13,790 nt of DNA from JACTUC01 sp964477685 (GTDB taxonomy: Archaea; Thermoproteota; Methanomethylicia; Methanomethylicales; Methanomethylicaceae). Both the position numbers and the translations under genes were made by a program. The notes under the pieces were generated by a model, which was given only the letters and a program-made list of their open reading frames with translations, was not told where the DNA came from and made no database searches. Shown here piece by piece: positions 6,865 to 13,765 of this stretch (positions are counted from its first letter, which is position 1; the number at the start of each line of letters is the position of its first letter). The stretch covers positions 1-13,790 of the forward strand of contig CAYZHK010000040.1 of the NCBI GenBank assembly GCA_964477685.1. Direction: 5' to 3'.

Positions 6865-7842
6865 TCAGGCTCCCTTTCTCTTGGAATAGCTGAGGTTGCC
6901 ACTGTACACCCTCTCCAGGCCATTCGAGGTCTGGACAACCAGAGCCCCGTCGGTGCCAATGTCCACGGCGAGGCCCCGAATCTCCCTCCCAAGGGACGAG
7001 ATCACGACCTCACTGCCTATTGTGCAGGAGGTGGCCTTCCACTCCCTGACTATGGGGCCGAAGCCACCGGATGACGCCTGGCCATAAAGGGCCTCGGACT
7101 CGCTAAGTATTGCGCCCAGCAGGGCTGCACGGTCGATCTTTTCCCCCAGAAGGTCGAGTATGGTGGCTGAGGTTGGGCGCGCCTCCTCGGGCAGGCAGGC
7201 AGCTGGGAAATTGGCATTGACCCCGATGCCTACGACAACGAACTCAGCCCTGTCTGGCTCGCCGGAAGTCTCGAGCAGGATGCCGCACACCTTCATCTCG
7301 CCGACTAGGATGTCGTTGGGCCACTTCAGCCGCGGTTCCAACCCCCACTGCTTGAGCGCCCTCGTCACGGCGATCCCAAAGATGAGCGTAAGCATGTAGA
7401 GCTCCCGCATCGGTATCTTGGGCCGGAGCAACAGGCTGAACCACAGCCCGCCCCTGGGCGAATGCCATGCGCGCCCACCCCTCCCTCTGCCAGCCCTCTG
7501 CTCCAGGGCCACAACCACAAGGCCCTCCGGGGCACCCTCCTCGGCCCGCCTGCGCAAGAGGATCTGGGTCGATTCCGCACTCTCGAGCATCTCGATGGCC
7601 CTCCCGAAGGTTCTGGTGGTCAACCTATTCCTTATCTCCAGGGGAAGGAGGCCGTCAAATCTGGGTTCGAGCCGATATCCCTGGCCATGGAGTGAACCGA
7701 TGGAATAGCCATCCCGCCTGAGCCTGGCAATGTGCTTGAAGACGGCCGTCCTCGATACCCCCAGCTCGGATGCAAGCAATCTGCCGGAAACTATGGAGCC
7801 GGATGAAAGGCGCTCCTCTATCAGGGCTCCGGTCGAGGTCAA
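6865..7842 (-). CDS. birA: Biotin--[acetyl-CoA carboxylase] ligase with N-terminal HTH (class II BirA)
   Basis: BirA activates biotin to biotinyl-5'-AMP and transfers it to the carrier lysine. Residues 1-60 are a winged helix-turn-helix (LLASELGVSRTAVFKHI, 22-38; wing HGQGYRLEP), so it could also repress transcription. The catalytic domain has GRGRGGR (118-124), the biotin loop KWPNDILV (173-180), the catalytic-type Lys184 in MKVCGILLE and GIGVN (205-209). Residues 275-317 form the C-terminal SH3-like domain. The start codon is TTG: an in-frame TGA lies just upstream, the next Met is residue 85, and a near-perfect Shine-Dalgarno GTGATC (7852-7847) is four bases before it. The substrate is most likely the carrier encoded at 10773-11192. 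No TATA box suits this gene, so it is probably read from the CoA-transferase promoter. Confidence 0.95.
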   Translation of the reverse strand: MTSTGALIEERLSSGSIVSGRLLASELGVSRTAVFKHIARLRRDGYSIGSLHGQGYRLEPRFDGLLPLEIRNRLTTRTFGRAIEMLESAESTQILLRRRAEEGAPEGLVVVALEQRAGRGRGGRAWHSPRGGLWFSLLLRPKIPMRELYMLTLIFGIAVTRALKQWGLEPRLKWPNDILVGEMKVCGILLETSGEPDRAEFVVVGIGVNANFPAACLPEEARPTSATILDLLGEKIDRAALLGAILSESEALYGQASSGGFGPIVREWKATSCTIGSEVVISSLGREIRGLAVDIGTDGALVVQTSNGLERVYSGNLSYSKRKGA

Positions 7843-7852
7843 TTTGGATCAC

Positions 7853-7883
7853 AAAAAAGGAAAAATTGGAGGGGGGACCCTCC
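7853..7883 (-). terminator. Hairpin plus two U-runs between the CoA-transferase gene and birA
   Basis: On the minus strand GGAGGG (7883-7878) and CCCTCC (7873-7868) form a six-bp GC-rich stem with a four-base loop, followed by U-runs at 7865-7861 and 7858-7853. It lies a few bases after the CoA-transferase stop (7892-7890). The birA Shine-Dalgarno begins right after the second U-run, so any birA transcript from upstream must pass through it. Confidence 0.6.
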
Positions 7884-7889
7884 CGCCTC

Positions 7890-9089
7890 TCAGCAGATTC
7901 CCTGCTTGGTAAACTCGGCTATCTGTTCCTTGGTGTATCCGAGGATGGAGGTGAAGACTTCCTCGTTGTGCTGTCCAAGCAATGGCGCAGGGGTGAAGAT
8001 TTTGATCGGGGTTTCCGACATCTTGATCGGGCATCCAGCAACCCTGACCTTCCCATACTGCGGCTGGTCAAATTCGATTATCATCTCCCTCGCCTTTATG
8101 TGTTCATCGTTGACTGCCTCTCCCACATTGTAAACCGGGCCGGAAGGCACATCGTTCTTTAGCAGCAACCTTGCCACGTCCCACCTCGTCTTGTCGTAGG
8201 TGTATTCCTCTATGAGGGGCTTGAGCTGGGCCTCGTTTGTTGTCCTGTGGGGGTTGGTGTCAAAGCGGGGATCCTTGATCCAGGTCTTGCCCATGGCATC
8301 GCACATCCTCTTGAAGATGGCATCGTTCCCACCGCCTATCACGACATAGCCGTCATTGCACTTGAAGATATCGAAGGGTGTGATCGTGGGGTGCTTGGCT
8401 CCAATCCTGGTCGGTATTTTACCCTCGAGGGTGTACCTTATGACAGCGTTTTCCAAGACTGCGAGCATCGAATCCTGTTGGGCAACATCTATCTTCTGGC
8501 CCATGCCGCTCAATTCGCGGTACCTGAGCGCCGAGAGGATGCCTATGCAGAGGAACATCGCAGAGATTATATCACCGATGGATGATCCTGCGCGGCATGG
8601 TGGCTTGTCTGGCCAGCCGTTCATGTCCATGAATCCACCCATGGCCTGGCCTATGATGTCGTAGCTCGGCCATCGGCTATAGGGCCCAAAGTGGCCAAAG
8701 CCGGAACCGCAGCCATATATGAGCCTGGGGTTAACCTTCTTCAGCTCCTCGTATCCAATCTCCCACTCATCCAAAGTCCCTGGTTTAAAATTCTCGATCA
8801 ACACATCGCTCTTCTTTACAAGTTCCTTCAGGATCTCTTTCCCCTTGGGATCTCTTAGGTTGAGGGTTATGCCCTTGTGGTTCCTGTGGATGCTTACATA
8901 ATATCCACTCTTGTCAGGACCTGTGACTCCAGGGAAGAACGGGCCCCATTCCCTGTTCATGTCTCCCAGAACGGGTCTTTCTACTTTTATAACTTCAGCG
9001 CCAAGGTCGGCCAGCAGCATTCCGCAGAATGGTCCAAAGAGGGCGCCGGTCAGGCTCAGAACGCGTATACCTTCAAGTGGTCTTTTCAA
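7890..9089 (-). CDS. CaiB/BaiF family (family III) CoA-transferase
   Basis: Family III CoA-transferases move CoA between a CoA thioester and a free acid through an aspartyl intermediate. The 399 residues match the usual length. Seen in order: GPFCGMLLADLGAEVIKVERP (about 19-39), LIENFKPGTLDEWEIGYE (97-114), the catalytic Asp173 in GSSIGD, the glycine loop GGGN (252-255) corresponding to the mobile loop of formyl-CoA transferase, PSGPVY (315-320) and the C-terminal PAPLLGQHNEEV (368-379). The start is TTG with AGGAG (9103-9099) nine bases upstream. It lies 98 bases after the carboxylase operon and 47 before birA on the same strand. The substrate pair is unknown; members use oxalate, carnitine, succinate, malate, mesaconate, aromatic acids and others, and no residue here decides between them. 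Confidence 0.9.
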   Translation of the reverse strand: MKRPLEGIRVLSLTGALFGPFCGMLLADLGAEVIKVERPVLGDMNREWGPFFPGVTGPDKSGYYVSIHRNHKGITLNLRDPKGKEILKELVKKSDVLIENFKPGTLDEWEIGYEELKKVNPRLIYGCGSGFGHFGPYSRWPSYDIIGQAMGGFMDMNGWPDKPPCRAGSSIGDIISAMFLCIGILSALRYRELSGMGQKIDVAQQDSMLAVLENAVIRYTLEGKIPTRIGAKHPTITPFDIFKCNDGYVVIGGGNDAIFKRMCDAMGKTWIKDPRFDTNPHRTTNEAQLKPLIEEYTYDKTRWDVARLLLKNDVPSGPVYNVGEAVNDEHIKAREMIIEFDQPQYGKVRVAGCPIKMSETPIKIFTPAPLLGQHNEEVFTSILGYTKEQIAEFTKQGIC

Positions 9090-9127
9090 CGAACATATCT
9101 CCTGTTGTTAGGGGGAAGGCAGATGTT

Positions 9128-9136
9128 GTAAATAAG
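9128..9136 (-). promoter_or_regulatory. Candidate TATA box of the CoA-transferase gene
   Basis: The minus strand reads CTTATTTAC. A start near 9107 would leave a leader of about 18 bases containing the AGGAG site. The position just after the T-rich terminator of the carboxylase operon suggests that this gene has its own promoter. Confidence 0.4.
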
Positions 9137-9156
9137 AATTGCGTACTCGTTCAGGG

Positions 9157-9178
9157 AAAAAGGAAAAAATAAAAAAAA
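9157..9178 (-). terminator. T-rich terminator of the carboxylase operon
   Basis: Just after the carboxyltransferase stop (9190-9188) the minus strand has runs of eight, six and five T residues broken by single or double bases. There is no stem-loop. Oligo-T tracts alone are known to terminate archaeal RNA polymerase, so this probably ends the accC-accB-carboxyltransferase transcript. Confidence 0.6.
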
Positions 9179-9187
9179 GAGAAGGTA

Positions 9188-10762
9188 TCAGGCAGGCATG
9201 TTGTCGTGCCTTTTCGGACCTCTTGGCTGGAGGTCCCTCTTGGCTGAGAGCGTCTCCAAGGCCCTTACCAGGGTAGGCCTCGTCTCCTTCGGGAGAATAA
9301 TCGAGTCCACATAGCCCATGTTGGCTGCGATGTACGGGTTGGCGAACTTGTTCCTGTACTCTGCCACCAACCTGTTGGTGATCTCCTTGGTCTCCTCTGG
9401 AGTCTTCGCCTTCATCAGCTCGTTCCTATGGATGATCTCAACTGCCCCTTCTGGCCCCATGACGGCGATCTCTGCCGTTGGCCAGGCCAGGACGACGTCA
9501 GCGCCGAGGTGCCTGCTGCACATGGCTATATAGCCGCCTCCATAGGATTTGCGCATTATAACGGTCAGCTTTGGCACAGATGCCTCAGAATAGGAGTAGA
9601 TCACCTTTGCGCCGTGCCTGATGACGCCTCCGTGCTCCTGCTTGGTACCGGGCAGATAGCCAGGGACATCCACGAATGTCACAAGCGGTATGTTGAAGGC
9701 ATCGCAGGTCCTTACGAACCTGGCGATCTTGTCGGAGGAGTCCACATCGAGGCAGCCTGCGTAGATCATGGGCTGGTTTGCCACCACCCCCACTGACCTC
9801 CCATTCAGGCGGGCGAAGCCCACAACTGCATTGGGCGCGAAGAGGGCTGCCACCTCGAAGAAGGAGCCCTTGTCGAAGACATGGTTGATCACGTCGTGGA
9901 CGTCGTAGGGCTTCTTGGGGTCGGACGGGACAACCTCGTTCAGTTCCTCGTCTGCCCTGTCAGAGGGGTCACCGCACTCCATGAGGGGTGCGTCGTCCAT
10001 GTTGTTGGATGGGAGATACGCAAGAAGGCTCCTTATCTGCCGTAGGCACTCCTCGTCGTTGTCCACTGCAAACTGGGAGACGCCACTGAGCTTCGCGTGG
10101 GCGTCTGCACCGCCCAGCGCCTCGAAGGTGACGTCCTCGCCGATGGCTGCCTTGACGACCTTTGGTCCTGTGATGAACATGTAGCTGGTCTTCCTCACCA
10201 TGAAGATGAAGTCAGCCAGTGCCGGGGAATAGACTGCACCGCCTGCGCATGGCCCCATTATGGCGATAATCTGCGGGACCACGCCCGAGGCCATGACGTT
10301 CCTGTAGAAGATCTCGCCGTAGCCGGCAAGCGAGTTGATGCCCTCCTGGATCCTTGCCCCGCCAGAGTCATTTAGGCCGATGCACGGTGCACCCGCCTTC
10401 ATGGCCATGTCCTGTATCTTGGTGATCTTCTTCGCATGCATCTCGCTCAGGGAGCCGCCCACAAAGGTGAAATCCTGGGAATAGACAAAGACCGGCCTTC
10501 CGTCAACGGTGCCATAGCCCGTGACGCAGGCGTCGCCGAGGATGCGCTTCTTCTCCATGTCGAAGTCGAAGCAGCGGTGGACCACCAGCTGGTCGATCTC
10601 CGTGAAGCTGCCCTTGTCCAGCAGCTTGTCGACCCTCTCCCTGGCAGTCAGCTTACCTGCCTTGTGCTGCTTTTCTATGGCCTCGGCCCCTCCGCCGATC
10701 TTGGCCTTTTCCTTAAGGTCACCTAGTTCCTTGAATTTGTCGGATAATGATGGTGCTGCCAT
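9188..10762 (-). CDS. pccB: Acyl-CoA carboxylase carboxyltransferase (beta) subunit, propionyl/acetyl-CoA type
   Basis: This subunit transfers the carboxyl group from carboxybiotin to an acyl-CoA. The 524 residues match PccB/MmdA proteins and comprise two crotonase-like halves (about 25-280 and 290-510). The N half has NDSGGARIQEG (131-141) and GPCAGGAVYSPAL (170-182). The C half has FVDVPGYLPGTKQEHGG (363-379), the oxyanion segment YGGGYIAM (407-414) and AWPTAEIAVMGPEGAV (426-441). Ile412 occupies the position of Streptomyces PccB Asp422, a known acyl-chain selector; Ile there goes with acceptance of acetyl-CoA as well as propionyl-CoA. The ATG is 10 bases after the BCCP stop with GAGGGATGAG just before it. 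No Na+ pump beta subunit is in the window, which favours a carboxylase over a decarboxylase. The pccB label is the closest name, not a proof of substrate. Confidence 0.93.
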   Translation of the reverse strand: MAAPSLSDKFKELGDLKEKAKIGGGAEAIEKQHKAGKLTARERVDKLLDKGSFTEIDQLVVHRCFDFDMEKKRILGDACVTGYGTVDGRPVFVYSQDFTFVGGSLSEMHAKKITKIQDMAMKAGAPCIGLNDSGGARIQEGINSLAGYGEIFYRNVMASGVVPQIIAIMGPCAGGAVYSPALADFIFMVRKTSYMFITGPKVVKAAIGEDVTFEALGGADAHAKLSGVSQFAVDNDEECLRQIRSLLAYLPSNNMDDAPLMECGDPSDRADEELNEVVPSDPKKPYDVHDVINHVFDKGSFFEVAALFAPNAVVGFARLNGRSVGVVANQPMIYAGCLDVDSSDKIARFVRTCDAFNIPLVTFVDVPGYLPGTKQEHGGVIRHGAKVIYSYSEASVPKLTVIMRKSYGGGYIAMCSRHLGADVVLAWPTAEIAVMGPEGAVEIIHRNELMKAKTPEETKEITNRLVAEYRNKFANPYIAANMGYVDSIILPKETRPTLVRALETLSAKRDLQPRGPKRHDNMPA

Positions 10763-10772
10763 TTCTCATCCC

Positions 10773-11192
10773 TCACTCTATAACCAACAGCCTGTCGCCT
10801 ACGTTGACGAACTTGCCAGGCTGAACTGCTATCTCCTTTACCTTTCCTGTCTTGGTAGTCTTGATGGGGTTCTCCATCTTCATCGTCTCCAGCGTCAGCA
10901 CGACATCGCCTGCCTTGACAGTATCGCCAACCTTCACCTTGACGGTCATCACTGTGCCTGGCATGGCGGCCTTGATTGTGCCCACTCCCGAGACCGCGCC
11001 CGGCGTCCCTGCCATCCCCAGCCCTCCGGCTGTGCCGGCTGCCTGGAGGGAAGGTGAGAGGAGGTCGGCAATGCTTATGCTGTAGGTCTCATCGTTGACC
11101 TTTACATCGTAGAGGCCATGGGCCTTTTCGCTGAGATTGACGCTGTACTGGGCGGTTCCTATGCGTAACTGGAACTTGCTGTTCCTGGCCAT
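10773..11192 (-). CDS. accB: Biotin carboxyl carrier protein of acyl-CoA carboxylase
   Basis: This is the swinging-arm subunit that carries carboxybiotin between AccC and the carboxyltransferase. With the ATG at 11192 it has 139 residues: a short beta-rich N-terminal part (1-46), a Gly/Ala/Pro-rich linker (about 50-75) and a biotinyl-lipoyl domain (74-139). The biotinylation site is ETMKM (102-106) with Lys105; most carriers have EAMKM, and Thr is an accepted variant. The C terminus VGDRLLVIE is typical. A GTG at 11201 would add three residues, but the GGTGA Shine-Dalgarno (11203-11199) is correctly placed for the ATG and overlaps that GTG, so I use 11192. The accC stop overlaps the same site, so the two genes are tightly coupled. 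It is the likely target of the BirA encoded downstream. Confidence 0.93.
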   Translation of the reverse strand: MARNSKFQLRIGTAQYSVNLSEKAHGLYDVKVNDETYSISIADLLSPSLQAAGTAGGLGMAGTPGAVSGVGTIKAAMPGTVMTVKVKVGDTVKAGDVVLTLETMKMENPIKTTKTGKVKEIAVQPGKFVNVGDRLLVIE

Positions 11193-11202
11193 CTTCTTCA
11201 CC

Positions 11203-12780
11203 CTACCTGGAGTTCTTCATCCGGTCTGAGATCACCCAGCCGCTGCTCACGGGCTGCCTCTGGGGCTTGCTGTTGATGTATAAGGCGATGGCTGCGGCCA
11301 GCGCCACCGTCTTCTTGTCGGAGACGCCGCCGGCAGGGGCCTCCTCCTGCTTGGGCTGTATCTTGCTCAGGACGTTGGCCCGGGCCTTCCGCCATGCGTC
11401 GTCCGCATCGACCTGGCCCTTGACCTTTTCCAGTATGTTCCTGTCCTGTATGAACTCCGTGTTGATCCTGCCCTTCCTGAACTCCTCGTCGTCCATCATG
11501 GACTTGTGGAAGGGTATGACCGTCTGGCACCCCTCTATGACGAACTCGCCGAGGGCACGCTTCATCCTGGCGATGCACTCGTTGCGGTTGTTGCCCCAGG
11601 TTAGGAGCTTGACCGCCAGGGAGTCGTAGAATGGCGGGATGGTGTAGCCGGCATAAATGCCGCTGTCCACCCTTATTCCGGGGCCGCCAGGTTCTATGTA
11701 GTTGGTGATGAGACCAATGGATGGGACGAAGTTGTTCAGCGGGTCCTCGGCGTTGATCCTGCACTCCATGGCGTGGCCTGTGACCTTGATATCCTCCTGC
11801 TTGAAGGAGAGGCGTTCGCCCGATGCGATCTTGTACTGCTCCTTAACGATGTCTATGCCGGTGACCAGCTCAGTGACCGGGTGCTCCACCTGGAGCCTGC
11901 TGTTCACCTCGAGGAAGTAGAATTCCCTTGTGGCGTCCGAGTAGAGGAACTCGCAGGTGCCCGCGTTCTCGTAGCCTGCGACCTTGGCAACCTTCACGGC
12001 GGTCTCGCCCATCTTCTTCCTCAGCTCGGGGAACTCGTACATGACGGGTGAGGGAGCCTCCTCGATCAGTTTCTGGTGCCTCCTCTGGATCGAGCATTCC
12101 CTCTCGCCGAGGTAGATGCAGTCGCCCTTCTTGTCCGCGAGGATCTGTATTTCTATGTGCCTAGGCTTCTCAACGTACTTCTCAATGTAGACCTCCGGCC
12201 TCGAGAATGCCGAAGCCGCAAGCCTCTGGGCCTTCTTGATGGCCTCGAGGAGTTCGTCCTTCGACTTGCAGACCTGCATGCCGATTCCTCCTCCACCACC
12301 TGCCGGCTTGACCATGACAGGGTAGCCCGCCTCCTCGGCGACCTGGAGGGCGTCCTTGTCGTCCTGGACCGCGTCCAGTGCTCCCGGAACGATGGGGATG
12401 CCCGCCTTCCTCATAGACCTTCTGGCGCCCAGCTTGTCCCCCAGCAGCTCCTGGGCTGTGGCCTTGGGGCCGATGAACTCGATCCCTGCCTCGTCGCACA
12501 TCCTGACGAACTTTGCGTTCTGTGCGAGGAAACCATAGCCGGGGTGTATGCCTTCGGCGCCTGTCTTCTTGGCCACCTCGATAATTTTATCCATTTTGAG
12601 GTAGCTCTGGGCAGCCGGGCCCGGTCCGATGAGGTGGGCCTCATCTGCATAATAGACGAATTTCGCATTCGCGTCGGCCTCCGAGTGGACGGCGACTGTC
12701 GCGATGCCCATCTCCTTGCATGCCCGTATGGCACGCAGGGCGATCTCGCCACGGTTTGCAACAAGTATTTTCTTGAGCAT
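11203..12780 (-). CDS. accC: Biotin carboxylase subunit of acyl-CoA carboxylase, with extra C-terminal tail
   Basis: AccC carboxylates carrier-bound biotin with ATP and bicarbonate. The N-terminal domain starts KKILVANRGEIALR (3-16). The ATP-grasp domain has Lys116, Lys158, the glycine loop GGGGGIGM (161-168), His208, the ECSIQRRHQKLIEEAPS segment (228-244), Glu277, Glu291, Arg295 and QVEHPVTE (297-304). The C-terminal domain runs to about residue 447. All residues matched to the E. coli active site are present. At 525 residues it is about 75 longer than E. coli AccC; the extra part has a Glu/Pro/Ala linker and a tail (489-525) with an Ala-rich helix and SSGWVISDR that resembles OadG or AccE proteins (see findings). 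The ATG has GGAGAG (12794-12789) upstream. It is the first gene of the carboxylase operon. Archaeal pyruvate carboxylase A is similar, but the acyl-CoA-type partner argues against it. Confidence 0.95.
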   Translation of the reverse strand: MLKKILVANRGEIALRAIRACKEMGIATVAVHSEADANAKFVYYADEAHLIGPGPAAQSYLKMDKIIEVAKKTGAEGIHPGYGFLAQNAKFVRMCDEAGIEFIGPKATAQELLGDKLGARRSMRKAGIPIVPGALDAVQDDKDALQVAEEAGYPVMVKPAGGGGGIGMQVCKSKDELLEAIKKAQRLAASAFSRPEVYIEKYVEKPRHIEIQILADKKGDCIYLGERECSIQRRHQKLIEEAPSPVMYEFPELRKKMGETAVKVAKVAGYENAGTCEFLYSDATREFYFLEVNSRLQVEHPVTELVTGIDIVKEQYKIASGERLSFKQEDIKVTGHAMECRINAEDPLNNFVPSIGLITNYIEPGGPGIRVDSGIYAGYTIPPFYDSLAVKLLTWGNNRNECIARMKRALGEFVIEGCQTVIPFHKSMMDDEEFRKGRINTEFIQDRNILEKVKGQVDADDAWRKARANVLSKIQPKQEEAPAGGVSDKKTVALAAAIALYINSKPQRQPVSSGWVISDRMKNSR

Positions 12781-12825
12781 CTACATTTCTCTCCAATTTT
12801 CAGATTGCGATAAAGTAAAGGTGTG

Positions 12826-12836
12826 CCATATTTAAC
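12826..12836 (-). promoter_or_regulatory. Candidate TATA box of the carboxylase operon
   Basis: The minus strand reads GTTAAATATGG. Transcription from about 12806 would give a 26-base leader containing the GGAGAG site of accC. About 35 bases further upstream, GTCTCT (12872-12877) and AGAGAC (12893-12898) form an inverted repeat with a 15-base spacer, a possible but unproven operator. Confidence 0.45.
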
Positions 12837-12941
12837 TCTTATCCGATTAGCCGGCGTCAGTCCGCCCATCAGTCTCTCACAGCGCGAGCTCAAGAGACCA
12901 TCGTCACTTCATCCGCCAAGGTTACTTCAATGCCCACGGTT

Positions 12942-12982
12942 AAAAAGGAATCTCCACCCCGATGCGTGGGCGCAGTGGGGTG
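12942..12982 (-). terminator. Hairpin terminator of hypB
   Basis: On the minus strand CACCCC (12982-12977) pairs with GGGGTG (12960-12955) and the inner TGCG (12974-12971) pairs with CGCA (12966-12963) around a four-base loop. Five U residues follow at 12946-12942 after an eight-base spacer. A competing five-bp hairpin, TGGGG/CCCCA at 12990-12976, uses part of the same sequence and begins two bases after the hypB stop. Confidence 0.55.
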
Positions 12983-12992
12983 CCGCCCCAGC

Positions 12993-13727
12993 TCAGAGCC
13001 CAAGGGCTCCGATGAGTTCGTCTATCCCCTCGCCGGTCCTTCCGTTGGTGACCACCACCCGCATCCTCGGATTGGCGTCATGGGCATCCTTAACGAGGGC
13101 GTCAACGTCTACGCCCATGGGACCAGACATGTCTTTCTTGTTGATTACTGCCACTTCGGCAGCTCTGAAGATGTCATTCTTCTTTTTTATCATGTACTCT
13201 CCTTCGGTCACGCTGACAACGACCGCCCGCTTGTGGGCACCTAGGGGGAACTCCGCGGGGCAGATGAGGTTCCCCACATTCTCGATGAGTATCAGGTCGA
13301 CCTTCTCCTTGAGCAGCTTCTTGGCTGCCTTCCTTACCAGCGGTGCATCCAAGTGGCACTCCCTGCCAGTGTTGATCTGGACCGATGGGACGCCATGCCT
13401 GGAGACCCGCTCCGCATCTATGGCTGTGGTGGTGTCGCCGGCTATGACACCCATCCTGTATCTGCTCTTGAGGGCATCGGCGAGGCGCTCTATGATCGAT
13501 GTCTTGCCAGCACCAATGGAGCCCATGAAGTCTATAACCTTGATGCCGGCCCGGTCGAAGGTCCTCCTGTTGAGCTGGGCCATCTTCTCGTTTGCCCTCA
13601 GGAAGTCCTCCTCGAGCTCGATGTCCAAGACCTCGTCCTCGTCAGCCTTGATTATAAGGGGTTTCGGCATGTCCGGATACCATGTGGGAATCGGCGCGGG
13701 GACTAATATCTTCTGCTGTGCCCGCAT
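12993..13727 (-). CDS. hypB: Hydrogenase nickel incorporation GTPase HypB
   Basis: HypB is a SIMIBI-class GTPase that, with HypA, delivers nickel to the NiFe-hydrogenase precursor. In the 244-residue protein the P-loop is GSIGAGKTS (69-77). The intersubunit metal site is formed by Cys124/His125 in GRECHLDA and Cys156 in ENVGNLICPAEF (149-160). The base-specificity motif NKKD is at 196-199. There is no His-rich stretch and no N-terminal CxxCGC motif, so this is a HypB without nickel storage, as usual in archaea. The N terminus is longer than in many archaeal HypBs, with an acidic segment ADEDEVLDIELEED (28-41). ATG at 13670 (residue 20) is a credible alternative start; neither has a clear Shine-Dalgarno site. 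The close upstream gene suggests an operon, possibly hypA-hypB. No hydrogenase structural gene is in the window. Confidence 0.95.
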   Translation of the reverse strand: MRAQQKILVPAPIPTWYPDMPKPLIIKADEDEVLDIELEEDFLRANEKMAQLNRRTFDRAGIKVIDFMGSIGAGKTSIIERLADALKSRYRMGVIAGDTTTAIDAERVSRHGVPSVQINTGRECHLDAPLVRKAAKKLLKEKVDLILIENVGNLICPAEFPLGAHKRAVVVSVTEGEYMIKKKNDIFRAAEVAVINKKDMSGPMGVDVDALVKDAHDANPRMRVVVTNGRTGEGIDELIGALGL

Positions 13728-13765
13728 TCACGGAAAAGCTGCGGAAGTTTGAACGAGGCTCTCCC

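Noticed and set aside
9124..9134. TTGTAAATA near the CoA-transferase promoter as a BirA operator half-site (TTGTAAACC)
   Set aside because: No second half-site GGTTTACAA occurs 14-16 bases away, and the match coincides with the A/T-rich TATA element, so it is best explained by base composition.
12076..13752. Plus-strand frames of 245 and 309 codons opposite accC and hypB
   Set aside because: They mirror genes with full catalytic motifs. The second also runs through the hypB terminator hairpin and the accC-hypB gap, and neither translation resembles a protein family.
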